Assembly (NCBI GenBank): GCA_937967405.1
Contig: CALCJV010000148.1
Span: 1-54,943 of the forward strand
Direction: 5' to 3'
DNA length: 54,943 bases
Origin: an uncultured Chloroflexales bacterium
GTDB taxonomy: Bacteria; Chloroflexota; Chloroflexia; Chloroflexales; Chloroflexaceae
Positions 9,334-16,635 of the stretch are shown piece by piece. Below the pieces are notes generated by a model. It saw only the letters and a list, made by a program, of their open reading frames with translations. It searched no databases and was not told the DNA's origin. A program made the position numbers and the translations under genes. The first letter of the stretch is position 1, and every line of letters starts with the position of its first letter.

Positions 9334-9690
9334 TTAAATCCATTCCAGCGCACCTTTGCGCCAGTCATACACCAGCGAAAAGGCGAGAATAGCGAGAAAA
9401 ATCAGCATGGCAAATAGGGCGGGCATGCCCAGCTCTGGGTAGGCCACTGCCCATGGATACAGGAACACCACCTCAATATCGAAGATGACGAAGGCAAGGG
9501 CATACAGGTAGTATTGAATCTTGAATTGGACGTGGAAATCTCCAATTACTTCTAAGCCACACTCATACGTGGATTGTTTGATTGGGGTTGGGCGTTTGGG
9601 GCGAATCAGGCGGGCGACGATGAGCGGCAGCACCGGAAAACTGATTGCGGCAAGCAGAAAGAGTCCGAGAAATACGTAGTTATCGTACAT
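9334..9690 (-). CDS. nuoA: NADH-quinone oxidoreductase subunit A
   Basis: NuoA is a three-helix membrane subunit of complex I next to NuoH and the quinone site. The 118 residues show the family signature: a first helix, the loop [40 protein letters not shown] containing the conserved Cys (about 42-82), and a third helix before a short tail. It is the first gene of the operon; a TATAAT box lies about 60 bases upstream and a modest AGGA site precedes the ATG. Confidence 0.97.
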   Translation of the reverse strand: MYDNYVFLGLFLLAAISFPVLPLIVARLIRPKRPTPIKQSTYECGLEVIGDFHVQFKIQYYLYALAFVIFDIEVVFLYPWAVAYPELGMPALFAMLIFLAILAFSLVYDWRKGALEWI

Positions 9691-9747
9691 TGGCTCTTGT
9701 CCTGTTCATTCAGGCCGAAACATCACTTCATTGATTTCTCTACAACT

Positions 9748-9777
9748 ATTATACACGAAGTCGCCAATCTGCTCCAA
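9748..9777 (-). promoter_or_regulatory. Putative promoter of the nuo operon
   Basis: On the minus strand, TATAAT (9753-9748) is preceded at 18 bases by TTGGAG (9777-9772), a 3-of-6 match to the -35 box. Transcription would start about 50 bases before nuoA. The -10 is consensus; the -35 is weak. The site lies just inside the space between the FHA gene and nuoA. Confidence 0.55.
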
Positions 9778-9780
9778 CTT

Positions 9781-10233
9781 TCACAAGACCATCCGCAACT
9801 CGACGCGCCCCACCCGCACGATGTCACCATTGTAGACAATCGTTGCGCTTTTGACTTCAAAACCATTGACAAACGTGCCATTCGTGCTACCCAAATCGTG
9901 CAGCACCCAGCTTCCGTCGCGTAGCTCTAGGCGGGCATGCTCGGCGGACATGAAGCCATCGTTCAGGGCGATGTCACTGTCAAGGCTTCGCCCGATGCTA
10001 GTGACGGGCTGGAGCGGGAAGGCCTTGCCCACCGATAGGCCCGTCTGCCCAGCACTAACCAGAATAAGCTGTCCATAGGGTGAAGATTCTTCAACAATTG
10101 GAGCCACTCCGCGCCGCAGATCACTTGTGATCGTGCGAAGCACCTGCCACAGAAACGTGTATAGGAGAATCACGACGATGAGGCGGAGAATCAGTACTAG
10201 CACATTGATCGAGATAGCCGAGAAGTCAAGCAT
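9781..10233 (-). CDS. Membrane-anchored FHA-domain protein
   Basis: FHA domains bind phosphothreonine peptides, normally products of Ser/Thr kinases. This 150-residue protein has one N-terminal membrane helix (about 8-32, ISINVLVLILRLIVVILLYT), a short linker, and one FHA domain at about 70-150 with the hallmarks GRSLDSDI, SAEHARL and LGSTNGTFVNG. The Arg, Ser, His and Asn residues of the binding site are present. This layout resembles FhaB of actinobacteria. It starts 12 bases after the FhaA-like gene and is probably cotranscribed with it. No kinase or phosphatase gene is adjacent in this window. Confidence 0.9.
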   Translation of the reverse strand: MLDFSAISINVLVLILRLIVVILLYTFLWQVLRTITSDLRRGVAPIVEESSPYGQLILVSAGQTGLSVGKAFPLQPVTSIGRSLDSDIALNDGFMSAEHARLELRDGSWVLHDLGSTNGTFVNGFEVKSATIVYNGDIVRVGRVELRMVL

Positions 10234-10245
10234 AGGTGGGGGGGC

Positions 10246-10980
10246 TTACCCTTCCTCAAACGTCAACTCTAGCCCGCCGAGCGAGATCACATCGCCGTGC
10301 CGCAGATCGGCTTCGCTGATCCGTTCCCCATTAATAAAGGTTCCGTTGGTGGTACTGAGGTCGTTGATCCAAAAGCGGCGCGACTTGTAGCGCAGTTGGG
10401 CGTGGTGGCGCGATACCCGCGCATCTTCGAGGATGATGTCGTTGTTTAGCCCGCGCCCAATCGTGAGCAGCGTGCTAGCCAGCGGGATGCGGTGCATGCC
10501 GCCGGTCGTTTCGATCAGCAGCGCGGCGGTGCGCCCATTGCGGGCATTGGCGTGCTGTTGGCCCGTTGCCGAGAGCACTTTGGTGCTACCATCAGCATTA
10601 CCTGCGTGGAGATCAGCCGTCTCGATAGCCACTTGGATCGTGCGGCGGGGCACGGCGGGGTCTTCAGCCATCAGCACCTTAGGATATTCAAGCAGCGTGA
10701 ATTTGCGCTCGAGGGCCAGATCATTGAGGTAGGTGGCCATTTCGCGCTCTAGATCAAGGCGCAGGCGGGCCGGGAAGTCACGGTAATCTTGTGGATGCAG
10801 GTAGACGCGGTAGTGGTGGGGCACGATCACGCGGCGCACACTGATCGTCTGGTTGCTCTCCATCGCCCGCTCAAGGCGTTTGGCGATCTCAGCTGGCTGC
10901 ACGGGGCTACGGAATAGCCGTGCTACCGAGTCTTCGACCATGCTTTCCATAAATTGCTCAAAGCGGCTCAGGGCAGACAT
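10246..10980 (-). CDS. FhaA-like protein (DUF3662 plus FHA domain)
   Basis: The 244-residue protein starts MSALSRFEQFMESMVEDSVAR and has an N-terminal DUF3662-type domain (about 1-115, with FRSPVQPAEIAKRLERAME and VPHHYRVYLHP), a variable linker rich in Ala, Thr and Asn, and a C-terminal FHA domain at about 150-244 (GRGLNNDI, SRHHAQL, STTNGTFINGERI). This is the architecture of FhaA of actinobacteria, which takes part in phosphothreonine signalling around cell-wall synthesis; that role is known for the relatives and only inferred here. A strong AGGAGG site at 10985-10990 precedes the ATG, and a TATAAT box lies at 11029-11024. It heads a two-gene unit with the next FHA gene. Confidence 0.9.
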   Translation of the reverse strand: MSALSRFEQFMESMVEDSVARLFRSPVQPAEIAKRLERAMESNQTISVRRVIVPHHYRVYLHPQDYRDFPARLRLDLEREMATYLNDLALERKFTLLEYPKVLMAEDPAVPRRTIQVAIETADLHAGNADGSTKVLSATGQQHANARNGRTAALLIETTGGMHRIPLASTLLTIGRGLNNDIILEDARVSRHHAQLRYKSRRFWINDLSTTNGTFINGERISEADLRHGDVISLGGLELTFEEG

Positions 10981-11037
10981 AGCTCCTCCTGCATTGGTCT
11001 TACAGCAATGTTCTTCCTGCTCTATTATAGCGTATGC

Positions 11038-11790
11038 CTACACCTCTAGGGTGGAGGACGGGCTGAGATCAGGCTGATGCAGGTCTGGTAGGTTAGGGGG
11101 GTGGTCAGTGGTGCTTGCCACGGGTATTCGCACGGCGGCCCCAAGATAGATTGGCTCAAGCGTGGCGAGCACATCTTGCTCACCACGTTGGAGCCGTTGC
11201 CACGCAAGTTCGGCAAGGTAGCCAGTGCGCCGCAGAGCCGTTGCTGGGCCGACAAACTGGGCTTGGGGGCCAAGTAGCTCACGCAGGCTCTCGCGCAGCG
11301 TGGCCGGGGTATCGCCACAGAAGAGCACCTGATCGTCATTGGCGACGGCGTGGGCAAGTTCAGGCAGGCTCAGGTTGAGGTACTCGCTCTGGCGTTGCCA
11401 CGTGGTGGTCAGCTGAAAGCGGGCGGTTGCGATCTGTTCGCGCCCCAAGCTAATCAAGGGGTAAATTGGGATCAATGGCTGCTGATGCTGATAGGCCAGC
11501 GCATCGAGTGTGCCGATGCCAATCAGGGGCACGTTGCCCGCCAGCGCAATCCCTTTGGCGAGGCTCAGCCCCACGCGCAGCCCACTCCAGCTCCCGGGGC
11601 CACGCGCAACCGCCACGGCCTGTATGTCGCTGGTGCGGCGACCAATGTGGCGCAACAGCAGATCGAGTTGGGCGAGCACTTGGGTGGTGTGGTTGCGCCC
11701 AGAGTTCCAGCTACACTCGCCGAGTAGCTCATCGGCGGTGTAGCAGGCTAGCCCGCTCTGCGTCGTAGACGTATCAATTGCCACAAGCAT
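11038..11790 (-). CDS. tsaB: tRNA threonylcarbamoyladenosine biosynthesis protein TsaB
   Basis: TsaB is the non-catalytic partner of TsaD in the complex that makes N6-threonylcarbamoyladenosine at position 37 of ANN-decoding tRNAs. The 250 residues begin with the ASKHA-fold motif MLVAIDTSTTQSGLACY and contain the family block VARGPGSWSGLRVGLSLAKGIALA (about 63-86), which is the TsaD/TsaE contact helix region. Length is normal. It follows tsaE after 39 bases on the same strand, a common pairing; tsaD and tsaC are not in this window. Confidence 0.95.
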   Translation of the reverse strand: MLVAIDTSTTQSGLACYTADELLGECSWNSGRNHTTQVLAQLDLLLRHIGRRTSDIQAVAVARGPGSWSGLRVGLSLAKGIALAGNVPLIGIGTLDALAYQHQQPLIPIYPLISLGREQIATARFQLTTTWQRQSEYLNLSLPELAHAVANDDQVLFCGDTPATLRESLRELLGPQAQFVGPATALRRTGYLAELAWQRLQRGEQDVLATLEPIYLGAAVRIPVASTTDHPPNLPDLHQPDLSPSSTLEV

Positions 11791-11829
11791 GGGTGGGTTA
11801 TTCTCCTCGTGTACCGCGCTGCCGGTGCT

Positions 11830-12354
11830 TTAGCCGAACGCGGCCACCTTAAACGCATCCACGAGTTGCTCGTAGCGCATGCCGTGCGGTGTGAAGCGCA
11901 GGATGCGCTTGGTCTCATCGAGGTAGCGCATGGCAATGCTCAAGTGTGTGTCCGGCAGATATGCACCGGCATGCTCAGCCCACTCGATCAGGCAGATGTC
12001 CTGTTGGTTCCACAGCTCGTCTAGCCCAATATTCAGGATTTCGGCTGGGTCAGCAAGGCGGTACAGATCGGCGTGGTGGATCTGCATCCGGCTCCAGCGC
12101 GGGTCGGGTGTGTATTGATTAACGAGCACGAAGCTCGGACTGGTGACCAGATCAGGCGAGCCAAGCCCCTGCACAATGCCTTTCACGAGCTGGGTTTTGC
12201 CCACGCCCAGATCGCCACTGAGCAAGATCAGATCGCCCGCTTGCAGGTACTCGCCCAAGCGTTGCCCGATCCGTAGCGTCTGGGCCGGGCTGTGGCTGAT
12301 GAAGTCCAATACGTGCGGTGTCAACACATTCGGATGTGATTGGCTACTCCTCAT
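11830..12354 (-). CDS. tsaE: tRNA threonylcarbamoyladenosine biosynthesis ATPase TsaE
   Basis: TsaE is the small P-loop ATPase required for turnover of the TsaBD complex in t6A synthesis. The 174-residue protein has a Walker A motif GDLGVGKTQLVKG (about residues 48-60), the family motif SPSFVLVNQY (the Thr/Ser-Phe switch), the HHADLYRL segment, and the ICLIEWAEHAGAYLPD motif in which the Glu and Trp are invariant in the family. It carries about 20 extra N-terminal residues; internal start codons are possible. Confidence 0.95.
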   Translation of the reverse strand: MRSSQSHPNVLTPHVLDFISHSPAQTLRIGQRLGEYLQAGDLILLSGDLGVGKTQLVKGIVQGLGSPDLVTSPSFVLVNQYTPDPRWSRMQIHHADLYRLADPAEILNIGLDELWNQQDICLIEWAEHAGAYLPDTHLSIAMRYLDETKRILRFTPHGMRYEQLVDAFKVAAFG

Positions 12355-12408
12355 AGCATGCTATTGTAGCATTTCTTGAGCCAGCCGTACAATTTAGGGG
12401 CAGCCTGC

Positions 12409-12918
12409 CTACGAACGCTGCTGGTTCAGCAGCCACGCGGCAGCACGGGTATTCTCAGCAATCGCCCGCAGCATGTCGGTTGAAGCCTGTTGTTGGGCGG
12501 TAAGCTGCTGTACCGCAGTTGTCAAATGGGCAAGCTGCGCGGCGTGGTTGTGCTGCTGTTGCCCAAGCTGCAAGGCTTTGAATTGCCATGCATACTCTGT
12601 CAGCAGGCGCGTGTGGTATTCCGTCGAACGTACTGCGAGGAGCAGGTCGGCAAAGGCAAACAAGCTCATCATCAAAAGTGCCAAAGGAAAGAGGCTGAAC
12701 AGAGCCGTAATCAGTGAGATAGCACTCAAAACACTATTACCCGCCCCAAAAGACACGGCGAGGATCACCCCACCAATGATCACAAACGGGAGCAGAATAT
12801 ACCCAGCAATGCGATACAACGTTGCCACATACTTCAATGCTGTGTACTGTTCATCCACGCTAGCGCGAGGAGCAATCTTGGGTGCTTGGACACTCGGAAT
12901 CTGCGCGTAGCCACTCAT
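12409..12918 (-). CDS. Small two-helix membrane protein with coiled-coil tail, unknown function
   Basis: I do not recognise this 169-residue protein. It has two hydrophobic helices at about 38-60 (GYILLPFVIIGGVILAVSFG) and 65-95 (SLITALFSLFPLALLMMSLF), followed by a hydrophilic, Gln/His/Ala-rich segment (LQLGQQQHNHAAQLAHLTTA) with heptad-like leucines that could form a coiled coil up to about residue 160. A GAGG-type site precedes the ATG at 12918. A 12-base perfect inverted repeat lies 45-80 bases upstream. It is alone on its side of that hairpin and shares direction with rsmI and tsaE. Confidence 0.75.
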   Translation of the reverse strand: MSGYAQIPSVQAPKIAPRASVDEQYTALKYVATLYRIAGYILLPFVIIGGVILAVSFGAGNSVLSAISLITALFSLFPLALLMMSLFAFADLLLAVRSTEYHTRLLTEYAWQFKALQLGQQQHNHAAQLAHLTTAVQQLTAQQQASTDMLRAIAENTRAAAWLLNQQRS

Positions 12919-12934
12919 GCGAATTCCTCCTTAC

Positions 12935-13150
12935 TTAAATTGAAATCCGTGAACTGAATATCATGCGAGTGTATCCCCGCGAGAAGATACACTCGCAGTA
13001 TAGCATGGAGGCGGTGTACAAATACGCATTCGGGTTGTAGCGAGCGTGAGCGGGCTGGATCGGTCTAGCTCCCCCGCGCAGCGCGTGGGCAATGCCTTGT
13101 TGCAGCGTGCTGAAGGTACGCACGCCATTGAGCTTGATCTGGGCATTCAC
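12935..13150 (-). other. Doubtful short ORF or gene remnant
   Basis: An open frame of 71 codons begins with GTG 22 bases after the rsmI stop. Its first 27 codons (MNAQIKLNGVRTFSTLQQGI...) have the GC-rich third positions of the neighbouring genes; the rest does not and runs through a 12-base inverted repeat. I recognise no family. It may be the remnant of a gene or a chance frame. Confidence 0.2.
12964..12997. promoter_or_regulatory. Perfect 12-base inverted repeat (hairpin)
   Basis: TGCGAGTGTATC at 12964-12975 and GATACACTCGCA at 12986-12997 are perfect reverse complements around a 10-base loop. On the minus strand this hairpin follows rsmI and precedes the small membrane protein gene. It lacks a T-tract, so it may be a processing site, operator or weak terminator. 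Confidence 0.6.
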
Positions 13151-13172
13151 AGATCAGTGCCCTGTCCTGCGC

Positions 13173-14096
13173 CTACTCTGCATCAGCTTCCGCTTCCGCA
13201 TCCGCCTGCGCCTCCAGCCACCACTGATACACAACCTGCTTGGGCAACGCCAGCGTTTTGGCCACGTGGCGGGCGGCGGCACTGCTGCGCTCGCCCTGCT
13301 GCACCAGCGTGTGCATCTGTGCGAGAGCCTGCTCGCGCAGGGCATCCGCGCTGGGGGCGGGGTGGGGTTGGGTCGGGCTGGGCTGGGTGGCTGCTGCCAG
13401 TGTGCGCCGCGTCGGGGTAGGTGGTGCGCCGGCAATCACCAGCGTAAACTCGCCCCGCGGGGCTGTCTGTTGGAAGTGTTCCAGTACCTCCGCGACCCGC
13501 CCGCGCAGCCACTGTTCATGCAGCTTGGTTAGCTCACGCGCAACCACGATCTGCCGTTCGCCGAGGATCGCCTGAATATCGAGCAGGCTGGCAACCAAGC
13601 GGTGCGGAGCCTCATAGCAGATCAGGGTAGCAGGGAGCTGGGCAACCTGCGTCAGCACCTTCTGGCGTTCGCTTTTGCGATTGGGCAGGAAGCCCAAAAA
13701 GTGGCACGGCACAACCGGCAACCCCGCCGCCACAATTGCCGCCAATAGCGCACTTGCGCCCGGAACTGGCACAACGGCAAAGCCCGCCGCAAGGCACGCC
13801 TGCACTAGCTCGCGCCCCGGATCGGCGAGGGTGGGCGTGCCTGCATCCGAGACCAATGCCACATCGCCATTGGCTAGGGCGGTCAGGATGTCGTCAAGGC
13901 GGCGCAGTTTGTTGTGTTCGTGGTAGGCAATACAGGGCGTGTCAATCGCATAGCGTTGCAGCAGGCGGCGGGTATGGCGCGTATCTTCGGCTGCAATCAA
14001 GTGGGCCTCGCGGAGCACGCGCAGTGCCCGCAGGGTAATATCTTCGAGATTGCCAATCGGAGTACTGACAACATAGAGTGTACCCATCTGCGGCAT
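13173..14096 (-). CDS. rsmI: 16S rRNA (cytidine(1402)-2'-O)-methyltransferase RsmI
   Basis: RsmI uses S-adenosylmethionine to methylate the 2'-OH of C1402 in the decoding centre of 16S rRNA. The protein (307 residues from this start) opens with the family motif GTLYVVSTPIGNLEDITLRAL, followed by AEDTRHTRRLLQRY (around residue 40) and the SAM-binding block ALVSDAGTPTLADPGRELV. The C-terminus, after about residue 230, is a Pro/Thr-rich linker and a helical domain ending in an acidic Ala/Glu/Asp tail. The frame is open up to a GTG at 14171, but the ATG at 14096 has an AAGGA site 9 bases upstream and fits the family start, so I prefer it. Confidence 0.95.
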   Translation of the reverse strand: MPQMGTLYVVSTPIGNLEDITLRALRVLREAHLIAAEDTRHTRRLLQRYAIDTPCIAYHEHNKLRRLDDILTALANGDVALVSDAGTPTLADPGRELVQACLAAGFAVVPVPGASALLAAIVAAGLPVVPCHFLGFLPNRKSERQKVLTQVAQLPATLICYEAPHRLVASLLDIQAILGERQIVVARELTKLHEQWLRGRVAEVLEHFQQTAPRGEFTLVIAGAPPTPTRRTLAAATQPSPTQPHPAPSADALREQALAQMHTLVQQGERSSAAARHVAKTLALPKQVVYQWWLEAQADAEAEADAE

Positions 14097-14179
14097 GGTG
14101 TGGGTTCCTTCTGGCGTGACGGTCCCTTGCTCGCTAATTCGGTGGCTGTGCACCCTAGCAGAGCTATCCACTGAGGCAC

Positions 14180-14209
14180 AAACCCAAAAGCCGTGTCAGC
14201 GACACGGCT
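14180..14209 (-). terminator. Probable terminator of the downstream membrane protein gene
   Basis: AGCCGTGTC (14189-14197) and GACACGGCT (14201-14209) form a perfect 9-base stem with a 3-base loop. On the minus strand it is followed by TTTTGGGTTT, a poor but T-rich tail. It lies 53 bases after the stop of the gene at 14263-14805 and before rsmI. Confidence 0.7.
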
Positions 14210-14262
14210 GTAGAGGGTAGCTGCACCCAGCCAGCACGCACGATGTGGCGTGCAGATAAAAG

Positions 14263-14805
14263 CTACAACAACGTAATAAGGCCAGCGATTGCTAGCATTG
14301 AGGCTGGGGCGAGGGCCCACCATTGCGTGGTGCAGGTGTAGCTGCGCGACAGGGCGGTGATGCCCACCAAGCCCGCCGCCACTGTGAGCAGGAAAAATGC
14401 CCCCGATAGATCGTTGCTGATCAGGTGCAAGCCAACGGTCATCAGCAGCGCGGTGGTCACGCTGCTGATGACGCACCCTGTCAGCAGCCATGCTCCACGA
14501 TGGGTCAGTGCGCCGTGCCATACGGCCGCGATGCCGACCATCAAAAGCAGAAGCAAGCCGACCATCGGCGCAAATAGAGTCGTAAATAGGGCTATGCCAC
14601 CACTGGTAAACCACAGCTGGCGAGCATAATACTTTTTGCGATACAGCAAATCATCACACGAAATTACTAACCCCACATCAGTGGGAGCCGTACAGTCACG
14701 GTACTGGCATTGTAGCAACTGCTTGGAATACGCGCTGACTTTGCGCGGTAAGCCTGCGGCAACACTCAACAGGGTCGTCACTGGATACAGCAGGGGACTA
14801 TTCAT
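14263..14805 (-). CDS. Small multi-helix membrane protein, unknown function
   Basis: The product from the ATG at 14805 has 180 residues (MNSPLLYPVTTLLSVAAG). It has a short soluble part containing Cys-x4-Cys (CQYRDC, then a third Cys in ISCDDLLYRKKYY), followed by about four hydrophobic helices between residues 60 and 180. A related pattern, a small Cys motif before membrane helices, occurs in many unrelated proteins, so I assign no function. The frame is open upstream to a GTG at 14859, but the ATG fits better with an AAGGAG site 14 bases away. A terminator-like hairpin follows the gene. Confidence 0.7.
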   Translation of the reverse strand: MNSPLLYPVTTLLSVAAGLPRKVSAYSKQLLQCQYRDCTAPTDVGLVISCDDLLYRKKYYARQLWFTSGGIALFTTLFAPMVGLLLLLMVGIAAVWHGALTHRGAWLLTGCVISSVTTALLMTVGLHLISNDLSGAFFLLTVAAGLVGITALSRSYTCTTQWWALAPASMLAIAGLITLL

Positions 14806-15192
14806 AACCTTGAGCAACGCTCCTTTTCCATTGCACATTGGCGCACTGAAACACGCCACCGATGCATGGTGTGAAATTTTTCACACAATTTGCTGACAAA
14901 CAGAGTCAGCACAGCGATCACATTTTGAACCTGTATAATGTATGATAATGCTGTCAGTTTTGTTGGAGATAAGCGATACTGGCGGGCTGTAATAGGCAGA
15001 GGATGCGGTAAAAGCACTTAGAGCAGGCACGTCTGTCTAACGTAACAGCTCGTCGTCGAGGTCAGAAACGACCTTCCTGACCGATAGCAAGACAGCAGCA
15101 GAATCTATCGGCACTTCAGCGAAGTAAACGTCAATGTTTACGTTCCAGAGTTGGGTTGTATATGTGCTTTGTATATCTGTGCTACACTATGC
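14806..15192. other. Gene-free stretch with several stem-loops
   Basis: No protein gene is supported here. The stretch holds a TATAAT box at 14934-14939 (plus strand, no good -35) and, further right, a series of short inverted repeats: GGTCAG (15060-15065) with CTGACC (about 15076-15081), CGATAG with CTATCG (about 15080-15110), CTTC-AGC-GAAG near 15115-15125 and GTAAAC with GTTTAC (about 15126-15143). They could belong to a structured RNA on either strand; I match no known RNA family. The right end contains the 3' flank of the tRNA gene. Confidence 0.5.
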
Positions 15193-15269
15193 TGGTGGGC
15201 GATACTGGATTCGAACCAGTGACCTCCACGATGTCAACGTGGCGCTCTAACCAACTGAGCTAATCGCCC
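15193..15269 (-). tRNA. tRNA-Val (anticodon GAC)
   Basis: Read on the minus strand, the sequence folds into a standard cloverleaf: acceptor GGGCGAT with ATCGCCC, D-arm GCTC-AGTTGGTTA-GAGC, anticodon stem CCACG/CGTGG with loop TTGACAT (anticodon GAC, reading GUC and GUU), and T-arm CTGG-TTCGAAT-CCAG. The discriminator is A and the 3' CCA is encoded in the DNA (15193-15195). The mature part without CCA is 15196-15269. Confidence 0.97.
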
Positions 15270-15290
15270 GCGTGCCACATAGTATGGTAG

Positions 15291-15319
15291 ATATTATCAT
15301 ACTCATATCTTGCTGTCAA
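15291..15319 (-). promoter_or_regulatory. Putative promoter of tRNA-Val
   Basis: On the minus strand a perfect -35 box TTGACA lies at 15319-15314. At 17 bases follows TAATAT (15296-15291); at 15 bases follows GATAAT (15298-15293). Either -10 would start transcription 10-20 bases before the tRNA. The -35 overlaps the ribosome binding site of the divergent cca gene. Confidence 0.6.
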
Positions 15320-15327
15320 GGAAACCA

Positions 15328-16635
15328 ATGGTACATGCTTCAGCCCCGCCGTTCACACTGGCGCAGCTGCCGCCCGATCTGCAACACGTGCTGTTAACTT
15401 GCGTGCAGATTGCTGCAAGGCAATCCGTACAACTCTGGCTGGTTGGCGGGGTAGTGCGCGATCTGCTTCAGCAGCGTAGGCCCACCCGCGACCTCGATCT
15501 GGCGTATGCGGGCGATGCACCACAGCTGTGCGGGGCCCTCGCTGCTGCACTCGGCGCAACGCTGCTCGCAGAACACATCGCCTTTGGCACAGCAACCCTC
15601 ACCGTGCCGATGCCCAACGACGCACCCCCGCTGCTGCTCGATCTGGCCCGCACGCGCCGTGAGCACTACCCCCAACCAGCCTGCCTGCCGCGTGTCACCC
15701 CGACAGATATTGTCACCGATCTGGGGCGGCGTGACTTTAGCGTGAATGCGCTGGCCGTGCCACTCATATTGACTGATCTTAACCCGCCTACACTCGGCTT
15801 GGGCCCACTGCTTGACCCCTACGGCGGTGTTGCCGATCTCCACACCCGCCGCCTGCGCCTGCTGCATGCCCACAGCCTTCGCGATGACCCGACCCGCGTG
15901 CTGCGCGGTGTGCGTCTTGCGGTGCGGATGGAAATGCACTTTGCGCCGGATACACTGGTGCAGATTAGCGACATGCTGATGCAGGGCTACCTGCATCAGG
16001 TCTCGCCCGAACGAGTGCGGAATGAACTTTGCCTTGCATTGGAAGAACCTGATCCGGCAGGCTGCCTTGCCCTCGCCGATCAGCTAGGGCTACTGGCGCA
16101 GCTTGCCCCAGAGCTAGATTGGAACCCTACCCGCGCCGCCGATGTACGCCACGCCCGCCAGTACAACGATCCTCTGCTGGTGGCGGGTGCGATCCTGTGG
16201 CACTGCACGCCTGCGGCACGGCTTGCGCTGGGGCAGCACTACCGCCTCGATGGGACGGCGATGCGCCTGCTCACCGAACTAGACACACTTCAGCCTCTGC
16301 TGCCCACGCTGCACGCCCCACTCGCCAATAGCCACCTCGATGCACTGCTGCACCGCTACCAGCCCCGCACCCTTCAGCTTGCCCTCATCTGCGATGCGGC
16401 GGCCCGCCCGCAGCTCGAACACTACCTGCACACACTCCGCCTGCGCCGCCCGCACCTGAACGGGCACGATCTGCTTCGGCTGGGTGTGCCGCCCGGCACA
16501 TTGCTAGGGCAGCTGCTGGCTCAGTTGCGCGTCGCCGTCCTCGATGGGCAGGTGACTACCCGCGCCGAAGAGGAGGCATGGGTGCGCGAGCAGGTAGCCC
16601 TACGAGCAGATGCTCCACCCGCAGAGCCGGGCTAG
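15328..16635 (+). CDS. cca: CCA tRNA nucleotidyltransferase / poly(A) polymerase family protein
   Basis: Class II nucleotidyltransferases of this type add or repair the 3' CCA of tRNAs (some members are poly(A) polymerases). The 435 residues have the catalytic motif [20 protein letters not shown] (about 38-57; Gly-Gly and Asp55/Asp57 metal ligands), the [11 protein letters not shown] motif, the DPYGG motif and the [17 protein letters not shown] segment, then a helical C-terminal body with the tRNA-binding region. The ATG at 15328 has an AAGGA site 5 bases upstream; a TTG at 15310 is the alternative. The stop codon overlaps the stop of the convergent M42 peptidase gene. Sequence alone does not separate a CCA-adding enzyme from an A-adding or CC-adding one. 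Confidence 0.9.
   Translation: MVHASAPPFTLAQLPPDLQHVLLTCVQIAARQSVQLWLVGGVVRDLLQQRRPTRDLDLAYAGDAPQLCGALAAALGATLLAEHIAFGTATLTVPMPNDAPPLLLDLARTRREHYPQPACLPRVTPTDIVTDLGRRDFSVNALAVPLILTDLNPPTLGLGPLLDPYGGVADLHTRRLRLLHAHSLRDDPTRVLRGVRLAVRMEMHFAPDTLVQISDMLMQGYLHQVSPERVRNELCLALEEPDPAGCLALADQLGLLAQLAPELDWNPTRAADVRHARQYNDPLLVAGAILWHCTPAARLALGQHYRLDGTAMRLLTELDTLQPLLPTLHAPLANSHLDALLHRYQPRTLQLALICDAAARPQLEHYLHTLRLRRPHLNGHDLLRLGVPPGTLLGQLLAQLRVAVLDGQVTTRAEEEAWVREQVALRADAPPAEPG

Noticed and set aside
13183-13575. Several open frames of about 100 codons on both strands around the rsmI 3' end
   Set aside because: They are GC-rich shadows of rsmI without start support.
14934-14939. TATAAT as promoter of an RNA gene
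   Set aside because: No -35 box at a suitable distance and no known RNA downstream, so I list the region only as a possible structured stretch.
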